Origin: Arenibacter amylolyticus
GTDB taxonomy: Bacteria > Bacteroidota > Bacteroidia > Flavobacteriales > Flavobacteriaceae
DNA length: 64,000 bases
Direction of reading: 5' to 3'
NCBI RefSeq assembly: GCF_002150785.1
Contig: NZ_MTAZ01000049.1
Span: forward strand, 1-64,000
Part shown: positions 50,353-59,857 of the stretch, piece by piece
Layout of the letters: each line of letters opens with the position of its first letter
Numbering within the stretch: position 1 is the first letter of the stretch
Translations under genes and position numbers: made by a program
The notes under the pieces: model-generated
Told to the model about the DNA's origin: nothing
Databases searched by the model: none
The model's input: only the letters and a program-made list of their open reading frames with translations

Positions 50353-52452
50353 TTAACTAATATAATTCCAAATATTCTTATGTTTTACAATCTGGGCATA
50401 GGCTTGTCTAATAACCTGATGCCGTTCTAGGTGAGCATCCTCTTTTAAGAGGGCTTGGGCATAACTCCTAGCGATCTTTAAAATCTCATTATCCTTAACA
50501 ATATCCGCGATCTTTAAGTTTAAAACCCCACTTTGCTGAGTACCCATAAGATCTCCGGGGCCCCTTAGCTTTAAGTCTACCTCGGCAATTTCGAAACCGT
50601 CGGCGGTTCTTACCATAGTTTCCAACCGGGTTTTGGAATCTGCGGATAATTTATGTCCGGTCATCAATATACAAAAACTTTGATCTGCACCACGGCCAAC
50701 CCTTCCCCTTAACTGATGAAGCTGAGACAAACCAAATCGCTCTGCGCTCTCTATGATCATTACAGAGGCATTGGGAACATTTACGCCTACCTCTATTACC
50801 GTGGTAGCTACCATTATTTGGGTTTCACCCCGTACAAATCTGTCCATTTCATAATCTTTGTCGGCGGGTTTCATTTGTCCATGAACAATGGAGATTTGGT
50901 ATTTCGGCATAGGAAAATCACGTACAATACTTTCATAGCCATCCATGAGATCCTTATAATCCAACGCTTCGGATTCCTGAATCAACGGGTATACTACATA
51001 TATTTGCCGGCCTTTTTCAATCTCATCCCTTATAAATCTAAACACCTTTAATCGGTTGGCATCGTAGCGGTGAACCGTCTTGATGGGTTTTCTCCCTGGG
51101 GGTAGTTCATCAATAGTGGAAATATCTAAATCCCCATATAAGCTCATAGCAAGGGTTCTGGGAATGGGGGTAGCGGTCATGACCAAAATATGCGGCGGTA
51201 TCTCGTTCTTATGCCATAATTTGGCTCGTTGGGCAACGCCAAACCGATGTTGTTCATCTACAATGGCTAATCCTAGGTTCTTAAATTGAACCTTATCTTC
51301 CAACAGTGCGTGCGTTCCTATCAAAATATGAAGGTCTCCACTTTCTAGCTGTTCATGGATTATTTTTCGATCCTTTTTCTTGACCGAACCGGTTAATAGA
51401 GCAATGTTGACCCCTATATCGCTTAAAAGCTCTTTAATTCCCATATAATGCTGATTAGCCAGTATTTCTGTTGGAGCCATTAAACAGGCTTGAAAGCCGT
51501 TGTCTATAGCTAATAACATGGTCATTAACGCTACAATAGTTTTTCCAGAGCCTACGTCGCCTTGCAATAACCTATTCATTTGGGCATTGCTCCCTAGGTC
51601 TGCCCTAATTTCTTTGATAACCCGTTTTTGGGCATTGGTGAGGTCAAATGGAAGGTGGTTTTTGTAGAATTCATTAAACAGTGTTCCTACCTTGTCAAAT
51701 GTAAAACCTTTAATTCGTTTCTTGTGGCTAAGGTTCTTGGCAATTAGCTGTAATTGGATGTAGAACAATTCTTCAAACTTCAATCTAAACTGCGCCTTTC
51801 CCAATAAATCTTGATTTTTTGGAAAGTGTATATTGAATAGGGCTTCATTTTTTGCAAGTAGTTTTAACCTGTCTAAAATCTCAGGGGATAGTGTTTCCGA
51901 AAACCTTCCCTTGGTTTCAATAAATAATTGTTGCACCATTTTTCCAATTACCCTGTTGGTTATTCCAGAATTGGATAATTTTTCTGTGGAAGGGTAAATC
52001 GGTTGCATGCCTATTTTAAACCCCTTTTTATGTTCTTCCAGTAATTCCATTTCAGGATGAGGCATGGAAAAGACGCCATTAAACCAATTTAACTTACCAA
52101 AAATCACATAGGGCACATTTATTTTAAGATTTTCCCGGATCCACTTATGTCCACGGAACCATACCAATTCCATTTCCCCATGTCCATCGGTAAATTTGGC
52201 AACCAATCTTTTACCCCTTTTTTGCTCTACAGTTTTTATAGATACAATTTTACCAACTATCTGTACCTCGGCACTGGTTCGTTGTAGTTGGTTTATTTTA
52301 TAATATTGCGTCTTGTCTATATATCTATTAGGGAATAAATGCAGCAAGTCTTGGCAAGTTTCTATCCCAAGTTCCGACTTTAAGGTGGCTGCCCTACTAG
52401 GGCCCACACCTTTCAAATAGGCTATTGGGGATTGAAGTATGTTGGGGTTCAT
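50353..52452 (-). CDS. recG: ATP-dependent DNA helicase RecG
   Basis: 699 residues. The N-terminal wedge/OB domain (LKGVGPSRAATLKSELGI; VQIVGKIVSIKTVEQKRGK) binds branched DNA. The helicase domains follow: Walker A RLLQGDVGSGKTIVALMT (about 300), motif II IVDEQHRFGVAQRAKL, motif III MTATPIPRTLAMSLYGDLD and motif VI QLRGRVGRGADQSFC. The end (LKLRGPGDLMGTQQSG) is the RecG C-terminal signature. RecG remodels stalled replication forks and Holliday junctions. Length fits the family (about 690-700). Single gene. Confidence 0.95.
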   Translation of the reverse strand: MNPNILQSPIAYLKGVGPSRAATLKSELGIETCQDLLHLFPNRYIDKTQYYKINQLQRTSAEVQIVGKIVSIKTVEQKRGKRLVAKFTDGHGEMELVWFRGHKWIRENLKINVPYVIFGKLNWFNGVFSMPHPEMELLEEHKKGFKIGMQPIYPSTEKLSNSGITNRVIGKMVQQLFIETKGRFSETLSPEILDRLKLLAKNEALFNIHFPKNQDLLGKAQFRLKFEELFYIQLQLIAKNLSHKKRIKGFTFDKVGTLFNEFYKNHLPFDLTNAQKRVIKEIRADLGSNAQMNRLLQGDVGSGKTIVALMTMLLAIDNGFQACLMAPTEILANQHYMGIKELLSDIGVNIALLTGSVKKKDRKIIHEQLESGDLHILIGTHALLEDKVQFKNLGLAIVDEQHRFGVAQRAKLWHKNEIPPHILVMTATPIPRTLAMSLYGDLDISTIDELPPGRKPIKTVHRYDANRLKVFRFIRDEIEKGRQIYVVYPLIQESEALDYKDLMDGYESIVRDFPMPKYQISIVHGQMKPADKDYEMDRFVRGETQIMVATTVIEVGVNVPNASVMIIESAERFGLSQLHQLRGRVGRGADQSFCILMTGHKLSADSKTRLETMVRTADGFEIAEVDLKLRGPGDLMGTQQSGVLNLKIADIVKDNEILKIARSYAQALLKEDAHLERHQVIRQAYAQIVKHKNIWNYIS

Positions 52453-52566
52453 TGGATTAAATTAATTATTTTGCCAGGGATTGTATCTACAGGTCCGGTA
52501 TTAGCCGTGCTATTTTATATATTGGACTAAAATAGGACTTACTATAATTAACTGCAATAAACTAAA

Positions 52567-54684
52567 ATGCTAAATTTAGGAAGACTTGGAGCTGCATCTA
52601 TAAGCCGTATCATTATTTCTTTCTTCCTGCTGTTTGTTTATGTGGGTGCCGCCCAACATCAGGATAAGGTGAATTTCACAGAGGCAGCGGTAGAATTGTA
52701 TCCCGATGCTTACAATAAAAGTATTGCTGGGGATGTAGACTATAAGTTCCGTATCCTTCAAGATGTGGATAGCATTTTTCTAGATGCCCAAAACTTGGAT
52801 ATATCCACCGTGCTTCTCAACAATAAAAAGGTGAAATACAGGAACAACGGAAAAACCTTAACCGTTTATAAACCGTATCGTAAAAACCGCACCTACAACT
52901 TAAAAATCTCCTATACCGCCAAACCTAAGCAAACCGTATATTTTATAGGATGGGACAGTTTGTCTACCACCCATCAGATATGGACACAGGGACAGGGGAA
53001 ATATACCAGTCATTGGCTTCCTAGTTTTGATGATATGCAAGAAAAGGTGATTTTTAACCTTAATATTTACTTTGATAAGGATTACCAGGTTCTAGCTAAT
53101 GGGAAGCTGATGGGGGTCTATACGAAAGGGGAGCTTAATAAATGGGTCTTTACTATGGATCGGCCCATGAGTAGCTATCTCTTGGCCTTTGCCATAGGGG
53201 AATTTGATAAAAAAGAACTTAGGTCGTCTAGCGGAATCCCACTTCATCTTTACTACCATCCGAGAGATTCACTCTTAGTAGAACCCACCTATAGGTATAC
53301 TCGGGAGATTTTTCAATTTCTAGAACATGAGATCGGACTGGGGTTTCCATGGAGAAAATACGATCAAGTGCCAGTGCGCGACTTTCTTCATGCTGGAATG
53401 GAAAATACGGGACTCACCATATTTTCCGAGGGATTTCTATCGGACTCCATTGCATTTAATGATAGGAACTATGTGAATGTAAACGCTCATGAAATGGCCC
53501 ATCAATGGTTTGGAAACCTAGTGACTCAAACAGATAGTAGATCCCATTGGTTACACGAAGGCTTTGCAACCTACTATGCCCTTTTGGCGGAAAAGGAAAT
53601 CTTTGGTGAGGCTTATTTCCACTGGAAGCTATATGAAACTGCACAAAAGTTAAAACAAGACTCCTTACTCAATGGGGGAGAAGCCTTAACAGATCCTAAG
53701 GCCAGTAGTCTTACTTTTTATGATAAAGGAGCCTGGGCAGTTCACATGCTGCGTCAAGAACTGGGAGATTTAGTATACAAGGCCGGTGTGAAACAATTTT
53801 TGGAGCGGTATAAATATCAAAATGCGGATATAGAACAATTTTTACGTGAAATGGAGCTGGTTAGTGGGGCTAATCTTAATTGGTTTAAAAAGAAATGGCT
53901 TTCTGGTACAACTTTTCCCTATCAGGACGTAAAGGATATTTTAGTAAGTGAATCCACAGAAGTGGCACAATTCTACCATTTGCAGGATGCGTTGATCTCC
54001 ACTAAAGAAGAACGACAATCGATTATAGAAAATTATTGGAATAAAACGGAGTCGGAGTACCTAAGGGCCAAAATAATTGAAACCAATTTTGAAGATTTGT
54101 CCCAGGCATTTCTAAAAAAAGCACTAGAAACCAATAATCTAAAAATACGTCAAGCCATCGCAATTAACGCTAAAAAAATTCCGTTGGAATTGAAAGCTGA
54201 TTTTGAATCGCTCCTGAATGATGAAAGTTATCTAACCCAAGAGCATATATTATATAAATTATGGATATATTTCCCTGAAGCAAGGGAAAAGTATTTAAAC
54301 CATACCATAAATACTATTGGATTTCCGGATAGAAATATGCGGATTTTGTGGTTAACCTTAGCGTTGGTTACCAAGGATTATAATCCTAAAAACCGTACGT
54401 CCTATTATGAGGAACTCAATGGATATACAGACCCTAGCTACCCCTTTGAGGTGAGGCAGAATGCTTTTGGGATGTTAATGGAGGTGATTGGTTTATCCGA
54501 TAAGAACTTGCTAGACCTTATTCAGGCAGCACAACATCATTCCTGGCAGTTTAGACAATTTTCCAGGAAGATGATAGATCACCTTTTGGAAGAAGAAGGG
54601 ATGCCAAAAAGAATAGAAAATTTAATGGGAAAACTAAATGACGAAGAAAGGCGTTATATGTATACTAAATTAAAGAAGAGATGA
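52567..54684 (+). CDS. M1 family metallopeptidase (aminopeptidase), secreted
   Basis: 705 residues with an N-terminal hydrophobic signal (IIISFFLLFVYVGAAQ). The M1 exopeptidase motif is HAGMENTGLTIF, close to G-A-M-E-N, and the zinc site is HEMAHQWFGN followed by Glu in HEGFATYY (H-E-x-x-H-x18-E). The C-terminal third is a helical repeat region (LRAKIIETNFEDLSQAFLKKAL). It removes N-terminal residues from peptides, probably in the periplasm. Its stop overlaps the ATG of the first patatin gene (ATGA), so three genes form one operon. Confidence 0.9.
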   Translation: MLNLGRLGAASISRIIISFFLLFVYVGAAQHQDKVNFTEAAVELYPDAYNKSIAGDVDYKFRILQDVDSIFLDAQNLDISTVLLNNKKVKYRNNGKTLTVYKPYRKNRTYNLKISYTAKPKQTVYFIGWDSLSTTHQIWTQGQGKYTSHWLPSFDDMQEKVIFNLNIYFDKDYQVLANGKLMGVYTKGELNKWVFTMDRPMSSYLLAFAIGEFDKKELRSSSGIPLHLYYHPRDSLLVEPTYRYTREIFQFLEHEIGLGFPWRKYDQVPVRDFLHAGMENTGLTIFSEGFLSDSIAFNDRNYVNVNAHEMAHQWFGNLVTQTDSRSHWLHEGFATYYALLAEKEIFGEAYFHWKLYETAQKLKQDSLLNGGEALTDPKASSLTFYDKGAWAVHMLRQELGDLVYKAGVKQFLERYKYQNADIEQFLREMELVSGANLNWFKKKWLSGTTFPYQDVKDILVSESTEVAQFYHLQDALISTKEERQSIIENYWNKTESEYLRAKIIETNFEDLSQAFLKKALETNNLKIRQAIAINAKKIPLELKADFESLLNDESYLTQEHILYKLWIYFPEAREKYLNHTINTIGFPDRNMRILWLTLALVTKDYNPKNRTSYYEELNGYTDPSYPFEVRQNAFGMLMEVIGLSDKNLLDLIQAAQHHSWQFRQFSRKMIDHLLEEEGMPKRIENLMGKLNDEERRYMYTKLKKR

Positions 54685-55592
54685 GAGCAATGGTAATATC
54701 TGGGGGAGGTAGTAAAGGTGCCTTTGCGGGTGGTGTTGCCCAGTACCTTATAGAGGAAATGAACCACAACTATGATATGTTTTTGGGTACTTCTACCGGC
54801 AGCTTGTTAATCTCACATCTTGCCCTTAATAAAATTGAAAAAATAAAAAAAGTATATACCTCCGTAGATAAGGATCAGATTTTTAGCAACTGTCCATTTG
54901 TTACCTCTAAGAAACATGGGATAGACACCATTGCTATAAATCATATGAACGTATTGAAAAACTTTTACAAGGGAAGTAAAACGTTTGGAGAAAGTTACAA
55001 CCTTCTTAAATTGATTAAAAAAACGCTTACACAAAAAGAATTTGACCAATTAAAATTGGAACGGTCCGATATTATTGTCACGGTTTCCAATCTATCCTTG
55101 AATCAGGTAGAATATAAATCCATTAAAGATTGTACCTATGAGGAGTTTTGCGATTGGATTTGGATTTCTTGTAACTATACCCCCTTTATGAGCTTGGCAT
55201 ATAGAAATGGTTGTGAATATGCCGATGGGGGACTGGGTAGTATGGTCCCTATAGAGGAGGCTATCAAAAGAGGAGCTACGGAAGTGGATGCAATTATTCT
55301 AAAAACCGAGGTGACTCAGCTAAATAGATTGCCTTCTAAGAATGTATTTTCATTACTTACCAATATGTTTTCCTTTATGCTGGATAGAATAGAGCATCAA
55401 AACATACGAATTGGGAAGTATGCTGCTACCCATAACAACGCAATCATTAATTTTTATTACACACCTACAGTTTTAACAACCAACTCGCTTATTTTTGAAA
55501 AGGAAAAAATGTCCCTCTGGTGGGAAAGTGGCTTTAATTTTGCGAAATATAAAAATGCAGAAACCAATCAAATAGAAAGCGCAGTTGTATGA
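54681..55592 (+). CDS. Patatin-like phospholipase, copy 1
   Basis: 303 residues. The oxyanion loop VISGGGSKGAFAGGVAQYL is at the start, the nucleophile elbow is FLGTSTGSLL (G-x-S-x-G, Ser about 40), and the dyad Asp lies in YADGGLGSMVP (D-G-G). So the Ser-Asp lipase dyad is intact. The rest differs from well-known patatins (SNLSLNQVEYKSIKDCTYEEFCDWIWISCNYTPF). Patatins hydrolyse acyl esters of phospholipids. There is no signal peptide, so it is probably cytoplasmic. It overlaps the genes on both sides by 4 bp (ATGA). Confidence 0.9.
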   Translation: MRAMVISGGGSKGAFAGGVAQYLIEEMNHNYDMFLGTSTGSLLISHLALNKIEKIKKVYTSVDKDQIFSNCPFVTSKKHGIDTIAINHMNVLKNFYKGSKTFGESYNLLKLIKKTLTQKEFDQLKLERSDIIVTVSNLSLNQVEYKSIKDCTYEEFCDWIWISCNYTPFMSLAYRNGCEYADGGLGSMVPIEEAIKRGATEVDAIILKTEVTQLNRLPSKNVFSLLTNMFSFMLDRIEHQNIRIGKYAATHNNAIINFYYTPTVLTTNSLIFEKEKMSLWWESGFNFAKYKNAETNQIESAVV

Positions 55593-56506
55593 GAGCATTG
55601 GTAATTAGTGGTGGGGGTAGTAAAGGTGCTTTTGCCGGGGGCGTAGCACAGTACCTCATGGAAGTGGAAAAACGTGAATATGATATTTTTGTGGGTACCT
55701 CTACCGGCAGTCTTTTGATTCCACAATTGGCCTTGAACAAAATTGATAAACTTCATGAGATATACACCAATGTTAATCAACATGCTATTTTTAGCCTAAA
55801 CCCATTCGTGGTACGGAAAAAGGAAGGAAGGGAATATGTATCTATTAATTTTCTAACATCAATTCTCCAATTCATTAAAAGGAAACGAACCTTTGGTGAG
55901 AGTAAATCCTTACGACGAACTATTAAGAAAAACTTCTCCGTACAAGATTTTAACGAGATTAGAGAATCTGGCAAGGAAGTGGTGGTCACCGTTTCTAATC
56001 TGTCTAAAAACATGGTGGAATATAAATCGATAAAAGATTTTACCTATGCCGAATTCTGTGATTGGATATGGATATCTTGCAATTACATCCCCTTTATGTC
56101 TTTGGTGAAAAAAGATGGGTTTGAATACGGGGATGGGGGACTAGGCTGCGTAGTGCCCATTAGGGAAGCCATTAAGCGGGGAGCAACCGAAGTAGATGCT
56201 ATTGTTTTGGAATCGGAGAAAATGGAACGCAATAAGGTGCTGGGTAAAAACCCATTCTCACTAATGCTTAGTATTTACGGGTTTGTGTTAGATCAGATAG
56301 AATACCACGATATTTCGGAAGGGGTCTTGGCAGCAAAACATCGTGGTGTTCAATTAAACTTATATTATACACCTACTAGATTAACGGAAAACTCCTTGGT
56401 CTTTAATAAAAAACTAATGACCAAATGGTGGCAACAGGGCTTTAGTTATGCTGAGGAGAAATTTGCAGCCTCCCCAGAGCAACCCATAAAGGCTACAAGG
56501 AACTAA
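55589..56506 (+). CDS. Patatin-like phospholipase, copy 2
   Basis: 305 residues, a tandem paralogue of the preceding gene, alignable end to end. Same motifs: VISGGGSKGAFAGGVAQYL, FVGTSTGSLL and YGDGGLGCVVP, with the catalytic Ser and Asp kept. The two copies share almost identical blocks (GATEVDAI, EFCDWIWISCNY) but differ elsewhere, so the duplication is not recent. It starts within the stop of copy 1 (ATGA) and is the last gene of the M1 peptidase operon. Confidence 0.9.
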   Translation: MRALVISGGGSKGAFAGGVAQYLMEVEKREYDIFVGTSTGSLLIPQLALNKIDKLHEIYTNVNQHAIFSLNPFVVRKKEGREYVSINFLTSILQFIKRKRTFGESKSLRRTIKKNFSVQDFNEIRESGKEVVVTVSNLSKNMVEYKSIKDFTYAEFCDWIWISCNYIPFMSLVKKDGFEYGDGGLGCVVPIREAIKRGATEVDAIVLESEKMERNKVLGKNPFSLMLSIYGFVLDQIEYHDISEGVLAAKHRGVQLNLYYTPTRLTENSLVFNKKLMTKWWQQGFSYAEEKFAASPEQPIKATRN

Positions 56507-56554
56507 GCCGCTACCCAGCTATACATTGTCCAAGTTCCATGGTCTTCTTAAAGT

Positions 56555-57073
56555 TTACCACAGGTCACTAATCTCCTTTTTTACATAGGAAAGTGCTGTA
56601 GCAGATGGGGAAGCTTTGTCCATACTAGCACTTAGGATATCCTCCCTAAATTTATCCGAAGAATCGGATTCGCTCATACCCGCTTTACGGATCATTTGTA
56701 TGGTAGCGCTCTTTGCCGCCTTTATTATATTCCAACACTCATCTGTCATATAAATCTGCTGGGAAAGGTTATGGTCAAATTCATTTTCAATGGTCTTGAT
56801 CAACAACTTCTCATAATCGTTCTTGTTGGAGGATACAGGCGAAACACGCACCACTAAATTGGGGATGGAGATCCTTTCCAGAAACAATGCCATTCTTTCA
56901 TAAGCCTGTAACCGGATGGGCAGGGTGTTTTTTTGTGAATCCTTATGTAATAGAAATCTTCTTCTTCCTTCCTCGTTCCTGGTATGTAGCCTAAAAAAGT
57001 AAAAGGCCACTACCCCTGTAACCACTGCAGGTAAGAGATAGGCAAAAAGCTGTAAAATTCCATCATCGGTCAT
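56555..57073 (-). CDS. Membrane-anchored hypothetical protein, 172 aa
   Basis: One N-terminal transmembrane helix (FAYLLPAVVTGVVAFYFF) followed by a charged helical cytoplasmic part: LPIRLQAYERMALFLERISIPNLVVRV, then LLIKTIENEFDHNLSQQIYMTDECWNIIKAAK. I think it belongs to a Bacteroidota-wide group of unknown function (DUF7935-like), but I am not certain. It converges with the patatin operon and lies upstream of the convergent end, as a single gene on the minus strand. Confidence 0.7.
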   Translation of the reverse strand: MTDDGILQLFAYLLPAVVTGVVAFYFFRLHTRNEEGRRRFLLHKDSQKNTLPIRLQAYERMALFLERISIPNLVVRVSPVSSNKNDYEKLLIKTIENEFDHNLSQQIYMTDECWNIIKAAKSATIQMIRKAGMSESDSSDKFREDILSASMDKASPSATALSYVKKEISDLW

Positions 57074-57224
57074 AATCGTCTTTGTGTTTAGGTTGATAGT
57101 TGAATAAACGGACTAATCCCAAAAAAATTATAGAATTTCTTTAATAATTGCAAGTCATAAGGGGTAATACTAAATCGGTCCCTAAGCGATCCAATTCCCT
57201 TAAAGCCCTAGCGCCCCGCCATTT

Positions 57225-58031
57225 TTATTTCATATTTTCCTTCACCATATTATAGAACTCATAAAACTTAGGCTGAACTATAATTTCCGTTGCGGTGTCT
57301 ATGCTATAAAGTCCCAGTTCGGATTTGCCGGTGGCAAGCATTCTTTTTGCCTCCACTTCGTATTTATCTTCCAAGAGATATGCTATGGTAGCTGCTTGTT
57401 GGGTGCTAATTTTCCAGTTGTCGTGCTTTTTCTGTGCATTGTTCACTAAATTACTATTGCTTACAATGGTAATGTCCAAGCTGGGATCTGCCTTTAATAT
57501 ACTGCCAATTTTACTGATAACAGCCTCACCTTCTGGGGTTACTTTGTTGCTTTTGGTTGGATCTCCAAATAAGAAAGCATTGTCTAAGGAAATCGTAATA
57601 GCCCCTTTGCTGATCGCAATTTTTGTATCTGGGCCTAGATTCTTCTTAAATAAGGTTAAAGTTGCAAAGGTTACAGAATCCCTGCTGGTTAAAGCATCGC
57701 TAATAGCCCTTAATTGCCCTTCGTTCTTCTGAAGACTGGCTAAGGTACTATTGATATATTCGGACCTTTTGGTAGATGCTTCGGTGAAATTGTTTAAGCT
57801 CTGTAGTAGGTTGTTATTGGTAACCCTTAACTCCTCCAACTGGGCTTCGTACGATTTAACTTTAGCAGAACTCATTCGCTCTAGTCGCCTTACCTCAGAC
57901 AAGGTGGTTTCAGTTTCCCGTAAGCGCGATTCTAGATCTTCCACTTCTTGCATTAACTCCCTTCTGTTTTGGGAATAGGAGATAGTAACGGTCATTAATA
58001 AGATTAGGGCGGTAATAATATTTTTTCTCAT
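57225..58031 (-). CDS. OmpA-family-like envelope protein with degenerate peptidoglycan-binding motif
   Basis: 268 residues. A signal peptide (NIITALILLMTVTISYS) is followed by a long coiled coil (about 20-110) and an OmpA-like C-terminal domain (about 135-255). It is a paralogue of the gene at 63406: shared landmarks are ALTSRDSVTFATL versus ALTRRDSVNLALV and the ends PKFYEFYNMVKENMK versus PKIDQFYSMIEEGMK. The Asp and Arg that hold diaminopimelate in OmpA (T-D and N-R-R) are here S-N and absent, so it may not bind peptidoglycan. It sits alone on the minus strand. Confidence 0.8.
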   Translation of the reverse strand: MRKNIITALILLMTVTISYSQNRRELMQEVEDLESRLRETETTLSEVRRLERMSSAKVKSYEAQLEELRVTNNNLLQSLNNFTEASTKRSEYINSTLASLQKNEGQLRAISDALTSRDSVTFATLTLFKKNLGPDTKIAISKGAITISLDNAFLFGDPTKSNKVTPEGEAVISKIGSILKADPSLDITIVSNSNLVNNAQKKHDNWKISTQQAATIAYLLEDKYEVEAKRMLATGKSELGLYSIDTATEIIVQPKFYEFYNMVKENMK

Positions 58032-58094
58032 TTATATAGGTAGTTTTTTCAATCGGATTCCGATAGTTCAATCAGCAAATTTAACCAAATAGTT

Positions 58095-58127
58095 CAAATC
58101 TATATAGTTAATTTAACGCTAGTCCAA
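58095..58127 (-). promoter_or_regulatory. Candidate promoter of the OmpA-like gene
   Basis: On the minus strand TTG (58127-58125), 22 bp, then TAGATTTG (58102-58095). A second exact box, TAAATTTG, is at 58083-58076. Either could serve; both lie 45-65 bp before the ATG. Confidence 0.4.
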
Positions 58128-58200
58128 GTTAAAGAAGTTTAATAGGGGAAAATGGATAGGAATACCCCTGGCTTTTGATGCAAATACGGGGGAAATTAAC

Positions 58201-58240
58201 AAGAGGCAGGGAATGGTTAACCACTATTCCCTGCCTCTTT
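58201..58240 (-). terminator. Hairpin terminator after the M20 amidohydrolase
   Basis: AAGAGGCAGGGAA pairs with TTCCCTGCCTCTT, a perfect 13-bp stem with a 13-base loop, 17 bp after the stop of the amidohydrolase gene. The T-run behind it on the minus strand is short. Confidence 0.75.
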
Positions 58241-58256
58241 CCATGAGGTAGATCCA

Positions 58257-59531
58257 TTATTGATTTAAAAAGTCGAGACACAATTCTGTCATCGCCTTCA
58301 CGCCCAATAATAGACCATCTTCGTCTATCCGGAAATCAGGCGTGTGATGCGGAAAAGAATCCTTTGTTCCAGGCGTCATACCACCCAGAAAGAAAAAGAA
58401 GCCAGGCACTTCTTTTTGGTAATAGGAGAAATCCTCGGCTCCGGTTACCGCTTTTTGTGTTTGCACATTGTTTTCGCCAGCGACCCTTTTAAGAGTGGGT
58501 AGCATCCGGGTTACCAAGTCAGGGTCGTTATAGGTGATTTCTGTGGCCTCCTTTATCTCGATCGTAGCTTCCCCACCGTAGGCTTTTGCAATGGTGGGAA
58601 CCATTTCCTTCATTCTGCGATTAATTAGATCCTTCATGTCGTAATCCAAGGTACGGATGGTACCGATCATTTCAGCAGTTTCTGGAATAATATTGAACCG
58701 CACTCCAGAATTGATTTTGCCGACGGTAATAACTGCGGCCTCATTGGTAAGCTGCGCTTCCCTACTGATGATGGTTTGCAACCCATCAATAATTTTTGCA
58801 CTTATCAATATGGGGTCTACCCCTGCCCAGGGTTGGGAACCATGACTTTGTTTCCCTTTTACCTTAATTTCAAAACTTTGTGCGGCGGCCATGGTACCTC
58901 CAGACTTATAGCGAATAACACCAACTGGGGTTTGGGAGTTAATATGAAGGCCAAAAATGGCATCCACATCCGGATTTTTAAGGACCCCCTCTTTTACCAT
59001 CAATAGCGCCCCGCCTTCTTCCCCTGGTGGCGGACCTTCCTCTGCGGGTTGAAAGATGAATTTTACGCTACCCTTGATCTTGTCCTTGTTTTTGGATAAG
59101 ATTTCGGCGACCCCCATTAGAATGGCAGTATGGGTATCATGACCGCAGGCGTGCATTACGCCCACTTCCTGACCAAGAAATTCTGAGACTTCGGTAGATT
59201 TAAAGGGTAGATCGTTTCGTTCCGTTACAGGGAGTGCATCAATATCTGCCCTAAGTGCGATTACCTTTCCGGGCTTATTTCCCTTTAGTACGCCCACGAC
59301 GCCTGTTTTGGCGACCCCTGTTTCTACCTCTATTCCTAAAGAACGCAGGTGGGTGGCTATTTTCTCGGCAGTTTTAAATTCTCTATTGGAGAGCTCAGGG
59401 TACTGATGAAAATCGCGCCTCCACTCAATTACCTGTTCTTCAATTGCTGAGTATTCTTTATCTAATTTATAGTTTTGTGCCGTAAGGCTGTAACAGCCAA
59501 GGAACATGGTGGCAATTAATAAATGTTTCAT
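58257..59531 (-). CDS. M20D family amidohydrolase, secreted
   Basis: 424 residues with a signal peptide (MKHLLIATMFLGCYSLTAQ). The metal ligands are in MHACGHDTHTAILMG (Cys and His), QPAEEGPPPGEEGG (Glu) and a late His in FPHHTPDF. The dimerisation domain lies at about 205-325. The group includes IAA-amino-acid hydrolases and N-acyl-amino-acid amidohydrolases, which cleave an acyl or acetyl group from an amino acid. The substrate here is unknown; a periplasmic site is expected. A strong hairpin terminator follows. Confidence 0.9.
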   Translation of the reverse strand: MKHLLIATMFLGCYSLTAQNYKLDKEYSAIEEQVIEWRRDFHQYPELSNREFKTAEKIATHLRSLGIEVETGVAKTGVVGVLKGNKPGKVIALRADIDALPVTERNDLPFKSTEVSEFLGQEVGVMHACGHDTHTAILMGVAEILSKNKDKIKGSVKFIFQPAEEGPPPGEEGGALLMVKEGVLKNPDVDAIFGLHINSQTPVGVIRYKSGGTMAAAQSFEIKVKGKQSHGSQPWAGVDPILISAKIIDGLQTIISREAQLTNEAAVITVGKINSGVRFNIIPETAEMIGTIRTLDYDMKDLINRRMKEMVPTIAKAYGGEATIEIKEATEITYNDPDLVTRMLPTLKRVAGENNVQTQKAVTGAEDFSYYQKEVPGFFFFLGGMTPGTKDSFPHHTPDFRIDEDGLLLGVKAMTELCLDFLNQ

Positions 59532-59857
59532 AAAGGGTCTTTTTGTTATCGTGATTTATTATGTGCTAAACAGGTAGAATCTAAGTAGGTGCCTAACTGT
59601 CGCAAACTACCTATTGCTATAGGAAATTATATTTTTCCACTAAATCTGTGCAAATACAGTTTGCCTTTTCTTAGAATCCTAAATTTATCAAAACTGGTAT
59701 CGTTATAGGTAATATTTATTGTTTAAATTGTATAAATATATCGAAATTTGCCAAGGATTTGGTAGTGGTTGGATTTTTTATTGAACCATCAACTTTTGGA
59801 TAAGGCCAATAATGGTTACTTTCACCGATCCTTAAAGGACTAAAATTAAATAGACAG
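59532..59857. other. Intergenic region, 326 bp, divergent
   Basis: Between the divergent amidohydrolase and helicase genes. AT-rich, with no exact TAnnTTTG box at a convincing distance from either start and no clear hairpin. Confidence 0.35.
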
